A DNA stretch of 64,000 nt from Paenibacillus xylanilyticus (GTDB lineage: Bacteria > Bacillota > Bacilli > Paenibacillales > Paenibacillaceae): positions 6,201,501 through 6,265,500 of the forward strand of contig NZ_CP044310.1 in the NCBI RefSeq assembly GCF_009664365.1. Reading direction: 5' to 3'. The position numbers and the translations under genes were made by a program. The stretch's first letter is position 1. Each line of letters begins with the position of its first letter. This document shows, piece after piece, positions 26,657 through 34,959 of this stretch. The notes below the pieces were generated by a model. The model was not told the DNA's origin. It saw only the letters and a program-made list of their open reading frames with translations, and ran no database searches.

Positions 26657-27898
26657 ATGGTGAAAGATATTTTAATCGAGCGACTGACAACTTATGCTCA
26701 AATGGATACACAATCGGATGAAAACAGTGAAACCTGCCCCTCCACGCCGGGCCAACTCGCCTTGGGCGAATACCTTGTAGGGGAATGCAAGGCCATTGGT
26801 TTACAGGATGTAACGATGGACGAGAATGGCTATGTCATGGCTACTCTGCCATCCAACACGGACAAGGAGGTACCCGTAATCGGCTTCCTGGCTCACTTGG
26901 ATACAGCGACAGACTTCACTGGCAAAAATGTTAAGCCGCAGGTCATCGACCAGTATGATGGTCAGGATATCGTATTGAACCAGGAGCTGGATGTGGTACT
27001 GTCTACCACGGACTTCCCCGAACTGCTTGAATACAAGGGTCACACCCTCATGACAACCGATGGGACAACCTTGCTGGGTGCCGACAACAAGGCAGGTATT
27101 GCCGAAATCATGACGGCAATGGAATATCTGATCGCTCATCCGGAGATCAAACACGGAAAGATCAGGGTTGCCTTCACTCCCGACGAAGAGATTGGACGCG
27201 GACCGCATAAGTTCGACGTGCCTGCTTTTGGAGCCAAGTATGCCTACACGGTAGATGGCGGGCCACTGGGAGAGCTTGAATATGAGAGCTTCAATGCGGC
27301 TGCAGCCAAAATTACAGTCAAAGGTACGAATGTTCACCCTGGAACCGCGAAAAACAAAATGGTCAATTCGGCCAAAATCGCCATGGAGTTCAACCGCCGT
27401 CTGCCTGCGGAAGAGGCTCCCGAATTCACGGAGGGGTATGAGGGGTTCTACCATCTTATATCCATTGAAGGCGATGTAGAGCAAACGCAGCTCAGCTATA
27501 TCATTCGTGATTTTGACCGGGCGAAGTTTGAAGAACGCAAAGCCTATGTATTGAAGGTTGCGGAAGAGCTCCAAGGCAAGTATGGAGAGAAGAGCATCAC
27601 CGTGCAGCTGAATGATCAATACTACAATATGCGTGAAAAGATCGAACCTGTTCGCCAGATTGTTGACATTGCGCATGAAGCCATGACTCGTCTGGACATT
27701 GAGCCCGTTATTCGCCCCATCCGCGGAGGAACGGACGGTTCCCAGCTCTCGTATATGGGCATGCCTACACCAAACATCTTCACAGGCGGCGAAAACTACC
27801 ACGGCAAATTCGAGTATGTTTCGGTTGATAACATGGTGAAAGCCACTCAGGTTATCGTGGAGATTGCTCAATTATTTGAAGAGCGCGGCGATATTTAA
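26657..27898 (+). CDS. pepT: Peptidase T (aminotripeptidase)
   Basis: 413-residue cytoplasmic di-zinc M20 peptidase that removes the N-terminal residue of tripeptides. Motifs: first zinc ligand [11 protein letters not shown], bridging [11 protein letters not shown], catalytic glutamates [15 protein letters not shown], and the C-terminal [14 protein letters not shown] and [14 protein letters not shown] 26657 has AAGGAG 5 nt upstream; other starts at 26654, GTG 26660 or further upstream at 26627 cannot be fully excluded. Single gene with its own terminator. Confidence 0.95.
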   Translation: MVKDILIERLTTYAQMDTQSDENSETCPSTPGQLALGEYLVGECKAIGLQDVTMDENGYVMATLPSNTDKEVPVIGFLAHLDTATDFTGKNVKPQVIDQYDGQDIVLNQELDVVLSTTDFPELLEYKGHTLMTTDGTTLLGADNKAGIAEIMTAMEYLIAHPEIKHGKIRVAFTPDEEIGRGPHKFDVPAFGAKYAYTVDGGPLGELEYESFNAAAAKITVKGTNVHPGTAKNKMVNSAKIAMEFNRRLPAEEAPEFTEGYEGFYHLISIEGDVEQTQLSYIIRDFDRAKFEERKAYVLKVAEELQGKYGEKSITVQLNDQYYNMREKIEPVRQIVDIAHEAMTRLDIEPVIRPIRGGTDGSQLSYMGMPTPNIFTGGENYHGKFEYVSVDNMVKATQVIVEIAQLFEERGDI

Positions 27899-27941
27899 TC
27901 ATCGGCATTGTACATCGTACATGAATTACACGGTTTAGATA

Positions 27942-27981
27942 GCAAAGAGCACCCATTGCTTAGGCATAGGGTGCTCTTTGC
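27942..27981. terminator. Bidirectional intrinsic terminator
   Basis: GCAAAGAGCACCC (27942-27954) / GGGTGCTCTTTGC (27969-27981). It serves pepT (+) and the Crp-type gene (-). Confidence 0.75.
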
Positions 27982-28017
27982 GTTACAATTGAGACTTTCA
28001 CATCCATGGAGCCGATC

Positions 28018-28710
28018 TTATTCATACATGTTCCCTCCGGCAATCTCGCGCAATTGCTCCAAATGACAGATGACAATCTTGCGCTGTTCCTTACGGATAA
28101 TCTGCCGATCACAGAGATCATGGATTACCCGGTTCAGATGTCGGTAGCTCGTCCCCAGCATATCTGCCAGCTCTGTCAGCTTGGACGTTTGGATCTCTTC
28201 CGTCACCTGCTCGCCCTGCTCCATCGTTGACAACAGATAGCTGGCAAACCTGCTTTCTACCGGGTACAGCAGATTCAGGCTCGATAAATTGGAGAACGTA
28301 TACAGTTTATGGGTCACATGATTAAGCATGAAATGCAGGAATTTTGGGTTATCCGCATACGTGTTTTGAAGGTAACGATAGCTAACGCCCAGCAGCAGAC
28401 TTTTGTTGACAGATTCAACCGTATTCTTGGCTTCCTTTCCATTGACCAGCTCCAGATCACCCACGAGGGCTGGCGGCGTGCTGAAACGGAGCAGCAATGA
28501 CTTGCCGTTAGGCAGTGTCGTATAAATCTTCAGTTTGCCTTCAACAAGAAAATAGAACCGTTCCGGCCGTTCTCCCTTCGCACATATAATCTCACCTTTG
28601 GAGGCTTCCAGTAGTCTTAATTCTGCAAGCGCAGGCTCATCCAGCACCTGATCCAGACCATGTTCACGTGCCAGCTGACGCATCCGCCCAAAATCCATGA
28701 TTTCTCTCAT
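28018..28710 (-). CDS. Crp/Fnr-family transcriptional regulator (YeiL-like)
   Basis: 230 residues: cyclic-nucleotide-binding-like beta roll (KGEIICAKGERPERFYFLVEG...), long dimer helix, and C-terminal helix-turn-helix (TSKLTELADMLGTSYRHLNR). No cysteine cluster of the Fnr kind is seen at the N-terminus, so it is probably not an iron-sulphur oxygen sensor; the arginine pattern for cAMP is also not clear. Ligand unknown. Start ATG 28710 with a G-rich GGTGGGGG about 9 nt upstream; a second ATG lies four codons later. Confidence 0.85.
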   Translation of the reverse strand: MREIMDFGRMRQLAREHGLDQVLDEPALAELRLLEASKGEIICAKGERPERFYFLVEGKLKIYTTLPNGKSLLLRFSTPPALVGDLELVNGKEAKNTVESVNKSLLLGVSYRYLQNTYADNPKFLHFMLNHVTHKLYTFSNLSSLNLLYPVESRFASYLLSTMEQGEQVTEEIQTSKLTELADMLGTSYRHLNRVIHDLCDRQIIRKEQRKIVICHLEQLREIAGGNMYE

Positions 28711-28977
28711 TTCCGGTAACCCCCACCCAAGTATTTAACGTATAGAAATGGACATATGTCCCAATTTCGGCATCAGACTGCTCCAATATCCTGATATAAA
28801 AATAGTTACAACTAACACTTATATCCAATAAATCATTTTACATGGGAAAATTCTCAGATATCGTCCGTAATTCGTCATCATTTTATTTAAAAATGGAGTT
28901 AATGATAGCGCAATCTTATCCGATGATAATTAAAGCATTATGTACGTTTTTTGAATTCTAATCGCAAATTAGGAATA

Positions 28978-29841
28978 ATGAAAGGATGGTTCGACCCCAT
29001 GAATGTTGTAGATGCACTTCTGAAAGTTATGCCTTATATTAGCCTGATTCTTAGAGAACCAGCCGGTTTGACTGTGTATGATCATGAGAAAGTATTGTAC
29101 GCCGTTGCCAATGAGAGATTCAATCTCGGTTTTGAAAAAGGTGAGCCACTGCTGGACGATTATAAAAACTTTACAGCTCTGACTAACGGGCGCGAACCTT
29201 CGCTCACCAAACTGCCCCCAGAAGTCTACGGAATTGAGCTGGATATTTTGAACATTCCTATCTTTGATGACAATAATGAAGTTGTTGCCATTTTCTGCAT
29301 ATCCTACGATCAATCCAATCAGAATCAGCTAGAAGCCATTATACAAGAAAATCAATCCATTAATAGCAACCTGGTGGAGATGGTTCAGCACGTAGCAGCT
29401 CATGCCGAGGAATTGCAGGCGACCAGTGAACAAATTCTGGAGAACACACGCCTTGCAGTCCAAAACTCCGCTGAAATCAATAAGGTTGCCGGATTCATCC
29501 GGGAAGTCTCCGAACAAACGAACCTGCTGGGCCTGAATGCTGCTATTGAAGCAGCGCGTGTAGGCGAGGCTGGTGCAGGCTTTGGCGTTGTTGCTTCCGA
29601 AGTGCGCAAGCTCTCCGTGGACGCCAAGCAGGCGACAACCGATATTGATGCAAGTCTGAAAGACGTTCAACAGGTCATTAAACAGATGGAAGTGGAAGTT
29701 TCACAGATTGCTGCCTCTTCCCAGGAACAAGCCACTCTTGTATCCTCCTTCACCGATGTCATTGAGAAACTGAATGAAACGGGCGACCGGATGAAAATGC
29801 TGGCAGATCAACTGATCAGTTACTCTGTTCATACAAAGTAA
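28978..29841 (+). CDS. Soluble methyl-accepting chemotaxis-like protein (YfmS-like)
   Basis: About 287 residues with no membrane segment. The N-terminal ~120 residues form a small ligand or redox sensor ([20 protein letters not shown]...[20 protein letters not shown]). The rest is the coiled-coil signalling hairpin with tip [21 protein letters not shown], the core of chemoreceptors that contacts CheW/CheA. Length and layout match Bacillus YfmS. Start uncertain: ATG 28978 (AGGA only 3 nt away) or ATG 28999 (AAAGGA 12 nt away). Confidence 0.85.
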   Translation: MKGWFDPMNVVDALLKVMPYISLILREPAGLTVYDHEKVLYAVANERFNLGFEKGEPLLDDYKNFTALTNGREPSLTKLPPEVYGIELDILNIPIFDDNNEVVAIFCISYDQSNQNQLEAIIQENQSINSNLVEMVQHVAAHAEELQATSEQILENTRLAVQNSAEINKVAGFIREVSEQTNLLGLNAAIEAARVGEAGAGFGVVASEVRKLSVDAKQATTDIDASLKDVQQVIKQMEVEVSQIAASSQEQATLVSSFTDVIEKLNETGDRMKMLADQLISYSVHTK

Positions 29842-29893
29842 AATGGTATCCTGAGCGATCAATAGGTATCTGAAAATATACCAAATAATGAAA

Positions 29894-29941
29894 CAGGACC
29901 CCGCGAGCCCTATTGGTATCGTCGGTGTCCTGTTTTTTTTT
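29894..29941 (+). terminator. Intrinsic terminator
   Basis: CAGGACcCC...GGtGTCCTG hairpin followed by nine T residues, ending the chemoreceptor-like gene. Confidence 0.85.
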
Positions 29942-29986
29942 GTTTTATCATCCTACCCGGCTCTTATCACCCGAGCTTCGCTAATC

Positions 29987-31423
29987 CTACTTTGCAATCT
30001 TCATCTCTTGGGTTCCTGTTACGCCCGCTTCAGACTCCCAGCACTCCACCTCACCCGGAATATGAATAAGGTCACGGGTAAAGACGGGGTCACGCCCCTC
30101 AGCCTTCTGTCTTTTGTAATCCTTCAGCGCTTCAAACGTGACCTTGGACAACATGAGGATCGCAATCAGATTGACGACGACCATCAGCCCCATAAAGAGA
30201 TCCGCCAGATCCCAGACCAGCTGCACTTTGGCTATTGCACCAAACAGCACCATGGCGATGACGCCAATTCGGTACACCCACAGCCACATTTTATTGGACT
30301 TGATAAACTCAATATTGGTCTCCCCGTAATAATAATTCCCGATGAGTGTACTGAAGGCAAACAGGAAAACCATAACAGCCAAAAAGCCTGATGCCCAAGA
30401 TCCGATATGCACACTCAATGCTGCCTGGGTCAATTCAATGCCCCCCAGGTTGGAGCCTTCGTAGACTCCGGACAGCAATATAATCATGGCCGTACTTGTA
30501 CAGATAACAAGGGTATCGGTTAGCACGCCAAAAGCCTGAATAAGTCCCTGCTTGACCGGGTGTGTCGTATCCGCCGTAGCTGCGGCATTAGGCGCACTAC
30601 CCATTCCCGCTTCGTTGGAGAACAATCCACGCTTGACGCCGTTCATCAGCGCTGCACCTAATGTACCACCGGCGACCTGTTCAATGCCGAAGGCATTTTT
30701 TACGATTAGCACGATCATGGCCGGAAGCTGCGTGATATTCGCCAGCACTACAAATGCAGCAACCCCGATATACAGCACAGCAAGGACCACCACAATGTAT
30801 TCGGATGCCTTGGCAATCCGTTTCACGCCGCCCATAATGATTCCGGCGAAGATCACTGCCATTACAATACCTACCGTCAACCGATCGAGACCGAACGAAT
30901 TCTGGAATGCCACAGTGATCGTGTTGGACTGCACAGCGTTAAAGACAAGGCCGAACGAAAGGGTAATGAGAATGGCAAACAATACCCCCATCCACCGTTT
31001 GCCTAGCCCACGTTCCATATAATAAGCCGGTCCTCCGCGGAAGACCCCATTATCCTTCACTTTATAGATCTGTGCGAGTGTACTCTCTACGAAACTGGAG
31101 GCTGAGCCGATAATTGCAATGATCCACATCCAGAACACAGCACCCGGTCCCCCAAGGGCAATAGCCAGCGCAATTCCCGTAATATTACCGGTACCTACAC
31201 GGGCAGCCATGCTAATACAGAACGCCTGAAAAGGCGAGATTTTATCCGCTTCCTTGCTTTTGGGCTCAGCCAGCACCTTGACCATGTCTCCGATCATGCG
31301 GAACTGCATGAACCTTGTCTTGGTCGTGAAGTAAATCCCGCATACGACCAGCAACAGGATCAACAGCTTGGACCATAAAAAATCGTTGAAAACAACGACA
31401 ATATCTTGTATCGTTTGCTCCAT
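29987..31423 (-). CDS. AGCS-family sodium:amino-acid (alanine/glutamine) symporter
   Basis: 478-residue membrane protein with about eleven hydrophobic segments. Family marks: SMAARVGTGNITGIALAIALGGPGA, AYYMERGLGKRW, GLFSNEAGMGSAPNAAATA and FSTLIGNYYYGE. AGCS members (AlsT, DagA, GlnT) import alanine, glycine or glutamine with Na+. The divergent neighbour is a GlnL-type regulator, whose Bacillus subtilis relative controls the AGCS glutamine transporter GlnT, and an exact GlnR/TnrA box lies between them; this favours glutamine. Start ATG 31423 has AAGGAG 8 nt upstream. Confidence 0.92.
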   Translation of the reverse strand: MEQTIQDIVVVFNDFLWSKLLILLLVVCGIYFTTKTRFMQFRMIGDMVKVLAEPKSKEADKISPFQAFCISMAARVGTGNITGIALAIALGGPGAVFWMWIIAIIGSASSFVESTLAQIYKVKDNGVFRGGPAYYMERGLGKRWMGVLFAILITLSFGLVFNAVQSNTITVAFQNSFGLDRLTVGIVMAVIFAGIIMGGVKRIAKASEYIVVVLAVLYIGVAAFVVLANITQLPAMIVLIVKNAFGIEQVAGGTLGAALMNGVKRGLFSNEAGMGSAPNAAATADTTHPVKQGLIQAFGVLTDTLVICTSTAMIILLSGVYEGSNLGGIELTQAALSVHIGSWASGFLAVMVFLFAFSTLIGNYYYGETNIEFIKSNKMWLWVYRIGVIAMVLFGAIAKVQLVWDLADLFMGLMVVVNLIAILMLSKVTFEALKDYKRQKAEGRDPVFTRDLIHIPGEVECWESEAGVTGTQEMKIAK

Positions 31424-31855
31424 TGGCAATACTCCTTTTATTCATAAATTGTTAAACCGCATTCCATTTGCATGTCTGAGCGTAAAATTCCCATACTATT
31501 GCATATAGAATCCCATGGCATACTTCTGAATGATGATCTTTCGTTCCGTTTGGCATTTGTACCATTCCACACAATTCATAGCCAGCTCATTCAGATGTTA
31601 CTTATACTACAGTCCTATCTACGAAAAACGACACTTTCCTACAACAAACATTGGATTTTTTTTATAAAAAGGCCGCTTTCAGCAAAACTTTGTTACGTTA
31701 TCTGACATATTGGCTTATTGCTGCATGGCTGGTTCTATGCAGAAAGGAAACAACGAAGTATGATAGGAATTAAATTGAACCACAACTCAGGGCAGTTCAT
31801 CTGTCTGAACATACATTGGCCCAATTACATCCGCTGAGGAGAGGAGGATACCGAA
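31424..31855. other. Divergent intergenic region between AGCS symporter and GlnL-type gene
   Basis: About 430 nt with no credible frame. It holds the exact GlnR/TnrA box at 31691-31707 and the GGAGG ribosome site of the GlnL-type gene at 31843-31847. No perfect sigma-A promoter could be chosen by eye for either side. Confidence 0.5.
31691..31707. promoter_or_regulatory. GlnR/TnrA box
   Basis: TGTTACGTTATCTGACA is an exact match to TGTNAN7TNACA, the nitrogen-regulator site of bacilli. It lies 149 nt before the GlnL-type gene and 268 nt before the symporter start. Confidence 0.7.
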
Positions 31856-32788
31856 ATTATACGTTATTTTATCGTGGATGATGATCCTGGCGTTCGTTCC
31901 ATGCTGATGGATATTATTGAAGATGAGGGATTGGGCGAGATTGCCGGAGAAGCAGAGGACGGAGCTCACATCCATGCCGAGCTGCTGGAATTACAGAAGG
32001 TAGACGTGTTGCTGATTGATCTGCTCATGCCCCATCGGGACGGAATTCAGACCGTACGTGCACTGGAAGGAAGATTCGAGGGCAAGATCGTGATGATCTC
32101 CCAGATTGAATCCAAAAACATGATCGGTGAAGCCTACTCGCTAGGCATCGAATACTACATTACGAAGCCGATTAATCGGCTGGAGATTCTATCCGTTCTC
32201 CGTCTGGTCGAAGAACGTCTGCGGATGCAGCAGTCCATTAAGGATATTCAGCGGACATTGCAGGGATTGACCGGCATCCAATCTGCCGGACGCCAAACCG
32301 CGCCTGCCCCTAATAAAACCATTGCGACCGCAGGACATTTCCTTCTCTCGGAAATGGGCATGATTGGTGAAGCAGGCAGCAAGGATCTGCTGGACATGCT
32401 CGAATATCTGGAACAGATTGAAGCTGAAGATCACACCATATCGCCTTATACATTCCCGTCGCTCAAGGATATTTTTCAGAATATCGCGATTCGCAAACTG
32501 GGAACGGATGCCTCGGCCACAGAAATAACCAAAGAGGTCAAGGCCTCAGAGCAGCGTGTTCGCCGGGCAATATTTCAAACGTTAAGTCATGTGGTGTCCC
32601 TGGGATTAACGGATTACACACATCCCAAGTTCGAGAACTATGCGTCTAAATTCTTCGATTTTACGGAAATTCGCAAAAAAATGCTGGAGCTGCAGAACAA
32701 TGTGGAGCCTTCCTTGTCCCAGACTCGAATAAATACCAAAAAATTTGTTCAGGTACTGTATATGGAAGCCAAGCGGCTTTTGCACTGA
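31856..32788 (+). CDS. glnL: GlnL/YcbB-type response regulator with non-canonical start codon
   Basis: About 310 residues. Receiver domain (DDDPGVRSML, phosphoacceptor in LLIDLLMPHRDG, Lys in ITKPI) and the C-terminal YcbB-type domain (SEMGMIGEAGSKDLLDMLEY ... RVRRAIFQTLSHVVSLGLTD). In Bacillus subtilis GlnL with kinase GlnK activates the glutaminase/glutamine-transport genes. The receiver's first strand (RYFIV) is encoded only if translation starts at ATT 31856 or ATA 31859; GGAGG lies 8 and 11 nt upstream respectively. The first ordinary start, GTG 31874, would delete that strand and sits 26 nt from the ribosome site. No partner kinase is adjacent. Confidence 0.85.
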   Translation: MIRYFIVDDDPGVRSMLMDIIEDEGLGEIAGEAEDGAHIHAELLELQKVDVLLIDLLMPHRDGIQTVRALEGRFEGKIVMISQIESKNMIGEAYSLGIEYYITKPINRLEILSVLRLVEERLRMQQSIKDIQRTLQGLTGIQSAGRQTAPAPNKTIATAGHFLLSEMGMIGEAGSKDLLDMLEYLEQIEAEDHTISPYTFPSLKDIFQNIAIRKLGTDASATEITKEVKASEQRVRRAIFQTLSHVVSLGLTDYTHPKFENYASKFFDFTEIRKKMLELQNNVEPSLSQTRINTKKFVQVLYMEAKRLLH

Positions 32789-32804
32789 TCCGGCGCCAAA
32801 ATAC

Positions 32805-32879
32805 ATGCGGGCATGAATTAACAGGAATCAAACAGCTTCGAGAAGAAAGCTGTCCTTCCGGTTATGTTCATGCCCGCAT
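32805..32879. terminator. 75-nt three-stem hairpin, probable bidirectional terminator
   Basis: Outer 13-bp perfect stem ATGCGGGCATGAA / TTCATGCCCGCAT, middle AACaGGAA/TTCCgGTT, inner ACAGCTT/AAGCTGT. It lies between the convergent GlnL-type and Spo0E-like genes. T-runs are weak on both sides, so it may also stabilise mRNA ends. Confidence 0.55.
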
Positions 32880-32924
32880 CGTCATATGTACTCATCTATG
32901 TTGTCCAACTATTATATGAATTCC

Positions 32925-33101
32925 TCAAGCTCTTGTCTGGTTTCGCTTCATTCGATTATATTCATTAATCAATTCATCCAATGCCATGGATTGTCTGATG
33001 ACATCCGGATGCCCAAGCCCACCCTCGTGATGTTCTACCAACATATGAAGGTTATGTCTGGCTTTTTCGATTTGATTTTTTAGATCCAAACTCATAACCA
33101 T
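32925..33101 (-). CDS. Spo0E-like aspartyl-phosphate phosphatase
   Basis: 58-residue protein read directly from the minus strand: two helices, with the family signature S-x-x-L-D in RQSMALDELINEYNR (Ser38, Leu41, Asp42). Spo0E-type proteins remove phosphate from Spo0A~P and so delay sporulation. ATG 33101 has AAGGAGG 8 nt upstream; a second in-frame ATG follows two codons later. It is monocistronic, with the hairpin at 32805-32879 downstream. Confidence 0.85.
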   Translation of the reverse strand: MVMSLDLKNQIEKARHNLHMLVEHHEGGLGHPDVIRQSMALDELINEYNRMKRNQTRA

Positions 33102-33370
33102 GCCTTTGACCTCCTTATTTCTGTGTTATATTTTAGTTTTTACTGTCAATCTATAGTTGGATTAACATATGGCATAGTCGGCATGGATGTTTTGTATCCT
33201 TCCCCAGTTTTTGAAAGTCATGAATAACTATGTTTGCCCGGATGCCGCAAAAGTGGCGCTACCAAGCCATTTCTGCAATGAGATGCATGTTTTACATCCA
33301 TATTTTCTCCCCCTATCCTACTTCTTGTATGAATGTGTCTTTATTGTGTATTTTGGAAAATGAACAACAA

Positions 33371-33433
33371 AAACACCCCTTAGGCAGGCAAACTGAGCAA
33401 AGAGGCCAATCGGCATGCTATGAAGGGGTGTTT
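33371..33433 (-). terminator. Inverted repeat, minus-strand terminator-like
   Basis: Perfect 11-bp arms AAACACCCCTT / AAGGGGTGTTT with a 41-nt loop; TTTTTGTTGTT follows on the minus strand. It would terminate the short frame at 33440-33586 if that is real. Confidence 0.5.
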
Positions 33434-33439
33434 GAACGT

Positions 33440-33586
33440 TCAGGATGTTGCATTCACGCGGTGAACAAATTCCTTTCCATAACCGGGCCATTCAGGTACA
33501 ATAGGGCGATGTGTGTGTCCGGACCCGGCGGATACGAAAGTTAATAGAGGATCGTATTCTTGTATACCATCCTGATTTGATATCAT
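33440..33586 (-). CDS. Possible 48-residue small protein
   Basis: Minus-strand frame starting MISNQDGIQEYDPLLTFVSA and ending EFVHRVNATS. Composition is protein-like (HTHRPIVPEWPGYG in the middle), and a terminator-like repeat lies 7 nt beyond the stop. Against it: no ribosome site is seen before ATG 33586, and its promoter would have to lie near or inside the divergent acetate-transporter gene. Function unknown. Confidence 0.3.
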   Translation of the reverse strand: MISNQDGIQEYDPLLTFVSAGSGHTHRPIVPEWPGYGKEFVHRVNATS

Positions 33587-33604
33587 TGGAGGCTCATCAA
33601 CACC

Positions 33605-34228
33605 ATGCAAACCGATTCACGGACTCAAGTTAAAATCATAAACGCCGATCCCAGCGCAATGGGATTATTTGGGCTGGCTATTGTGACCCTGGTCGCTTCC
33701 TCCCAGAAACTCGGCATTACGGACGGACTCAGCTATGCTATTCCATGGGCAATCTTCCTGGGTGCATTTGCACAGTTGTTCGCCTGTATCCAGGATTCCA
33801 AACGCAATAATACATTTGGCACGACTGCTTTTGGCGCATACGCATTTTTCTGGTTTGCGATGGGTGCCAACTGGCTGATTAAAATGGGCGTGTTTGGCTC
33901 CACCCTGGCAGAACAGGCTGACGGTAAACAGCTCGGATTTGCTTTTGCCGGATACCTCGTATTCACCCTGTTCATGACGCTGGGCGCTGTGGAAGCCAAT
34001 AAAGTACTGCTCATCATTTTCATTCTGATTGACTTCTTGTTCCTTGGCCTGACGTTTGATGCTTTCGGCGTAGCTCCTCACGTCTTCCATACCATCGCAG
34101 CATATGCTGAAATGGGTATTGGTATCGTGTCGCTCTACGGCACAGGAGCTTCTGTACTGAATGCTCATTTCGGTTATACTTTCCTGCCAGTAGGCGGACC
34201 GTCCGGCATCTTCAAAGCCAAGGTTTAA
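33605..34228 (+). CDS. Acetate uptake transporter, GPR1/FUN34/YaaH (SatP) family
   Basis: 207-residue membrane protein with six hydrophobic segments. The N-terminal NADPSAMGLFGLAIVTLVAS is the family signature (Pro-rich start of the first membrane segment), followed by FAQLFACIQDSKRNNTFG and TLGAVEANKVLLIIF. The family moves acetate or succinate with protons. Start ATG 33605 has GGAGG about 12 nt upstream. Single gene with strong terminator. Confidence 0.9.
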   Translation: MQTDSRTQVKIINADPSAMGLFGLAIVTLVASSQKLGITDGLSYAIPWAIFLGAFAQLFACIQDSKRNNTFGTTAFGAYAFFWFAMGANWLIKMGVFGSTLAEQADGKQLGFAFAGYLVFTLFMTLGAVEANKVLLIIFILIDFLFLGLTFDAFGVAPHVFHTIAAYAEMGIGIVSLYGTGASVLNAHFGYTFLPVGGPSGIFKAKV

Positions 34229-34242
34229 TATACAGCAGCACC

Positions 34243-34280
34243 AACCGCCAGCGTGCCGGTCCGCGCCTGGCGGTTTTTTT
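34243..34280 (+). terminator. Intrinsic terminator
   Basis: AACCGCCAG (34243-34251) / CTGGCGGTT (34267-34275), then T residues to 34280. Confidence 0.9.
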
Positions 34281-34402
34281 GGCAATCATGAAATCATCGG
34301 AATATGAACTTGGTGGGCACCTATACTAGGAATAACATGAATAGACGATAGACATGGCACATGCTTCAGAGACGCAGAGCCAGAGGTTCAGGAGGAAGAA
34401 AC

Positions 34403-34951
34403 ATGAGAGAGATACCTAAAGCTACAGAGTCCGAACAAGCGGAGAAGAAATATGTGCGTGAAACTCGCTGTTTCAAGACCGCACGAGTATTCCCGAACGA
34501 TGTGAACAACCATAACACTTTATTCGGCGGCAAGTTGATGTCCTACATTGATGATATTGCATCCATTGCCGCTTCCAAACTATGCCGGGTCAATACAGTA
34601 ACAGCTTCAACCGACTCAGTCGACTTTCTGTATCCCATTAACCCAACCGATTCCGTTACACTGGAGTCCTTTGCAACCTGGACAGGACGCAGCTCCATGG
34701 AGATATTTGTGAAGGTCATTCGTGAGGACTTGAAGACAGGGGAGAAAAAGATTGCGGCAACGGCATTTCTGACCTTTGTGGCGTTGGATGAAAATAATCG
34801 AAAACTCATTGTCCCCCGACTCATTCCGGAGACGGAAGAAGAGAAGAAACTATATGAGACCGCTCCAGATCGGGCGGCCATGCGGAAGCAGCGGCGGGAA
34901 GAGAGCAAGAAATTCGCTGACTTCCTTACCGTCACCTATCCTTGGGAGTAG
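34403..34951 (+). CDS. ykhA: Acyl-CoA thioesterase, hot-dog fold (YkhA-like)
   Basis: 182 residues. Family marks are RVFPNDVNNHNTLFGGKLMSYIDDIASIAA (catalytic Asn/His and Asp region) and STDSVDFLYPINPTDSV. It hydrolyses acyl-CoAs in the cytoplasm; chain-length preference unknown. The C-terminus is an added basic tail (RKQRREESKKFADF). ATG 34403 has CAGGAGG 7 nt upstream. The end lies 8 nt from the convergent TrpD-like gene with no hairpin between. Confidence 0.9.
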   Translation: MREIPKATESEQAEKKYVRETRCFKTARVFPNDVNNHNTLFGGKLMSYIDDIASIAASKLCRVNTVTASTDSVDFLYPINPTDSVTLESFATWTGRSSMEIFVKVIREDLKTGEKKIAATAFLTFVALDENNRKLIVPRLIPETEEEKKLYETAPDRAAMRKQRREESKKFADFLTVTYPWE

Positions 34952-34959
34952 TTACAACA

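Noticed and set aside
26801-27871. 356-residue open frame on the minus strand opposite pepT
   Set aside because: Antisense shadow of pepT, no ribosome site and no recognisable motif.
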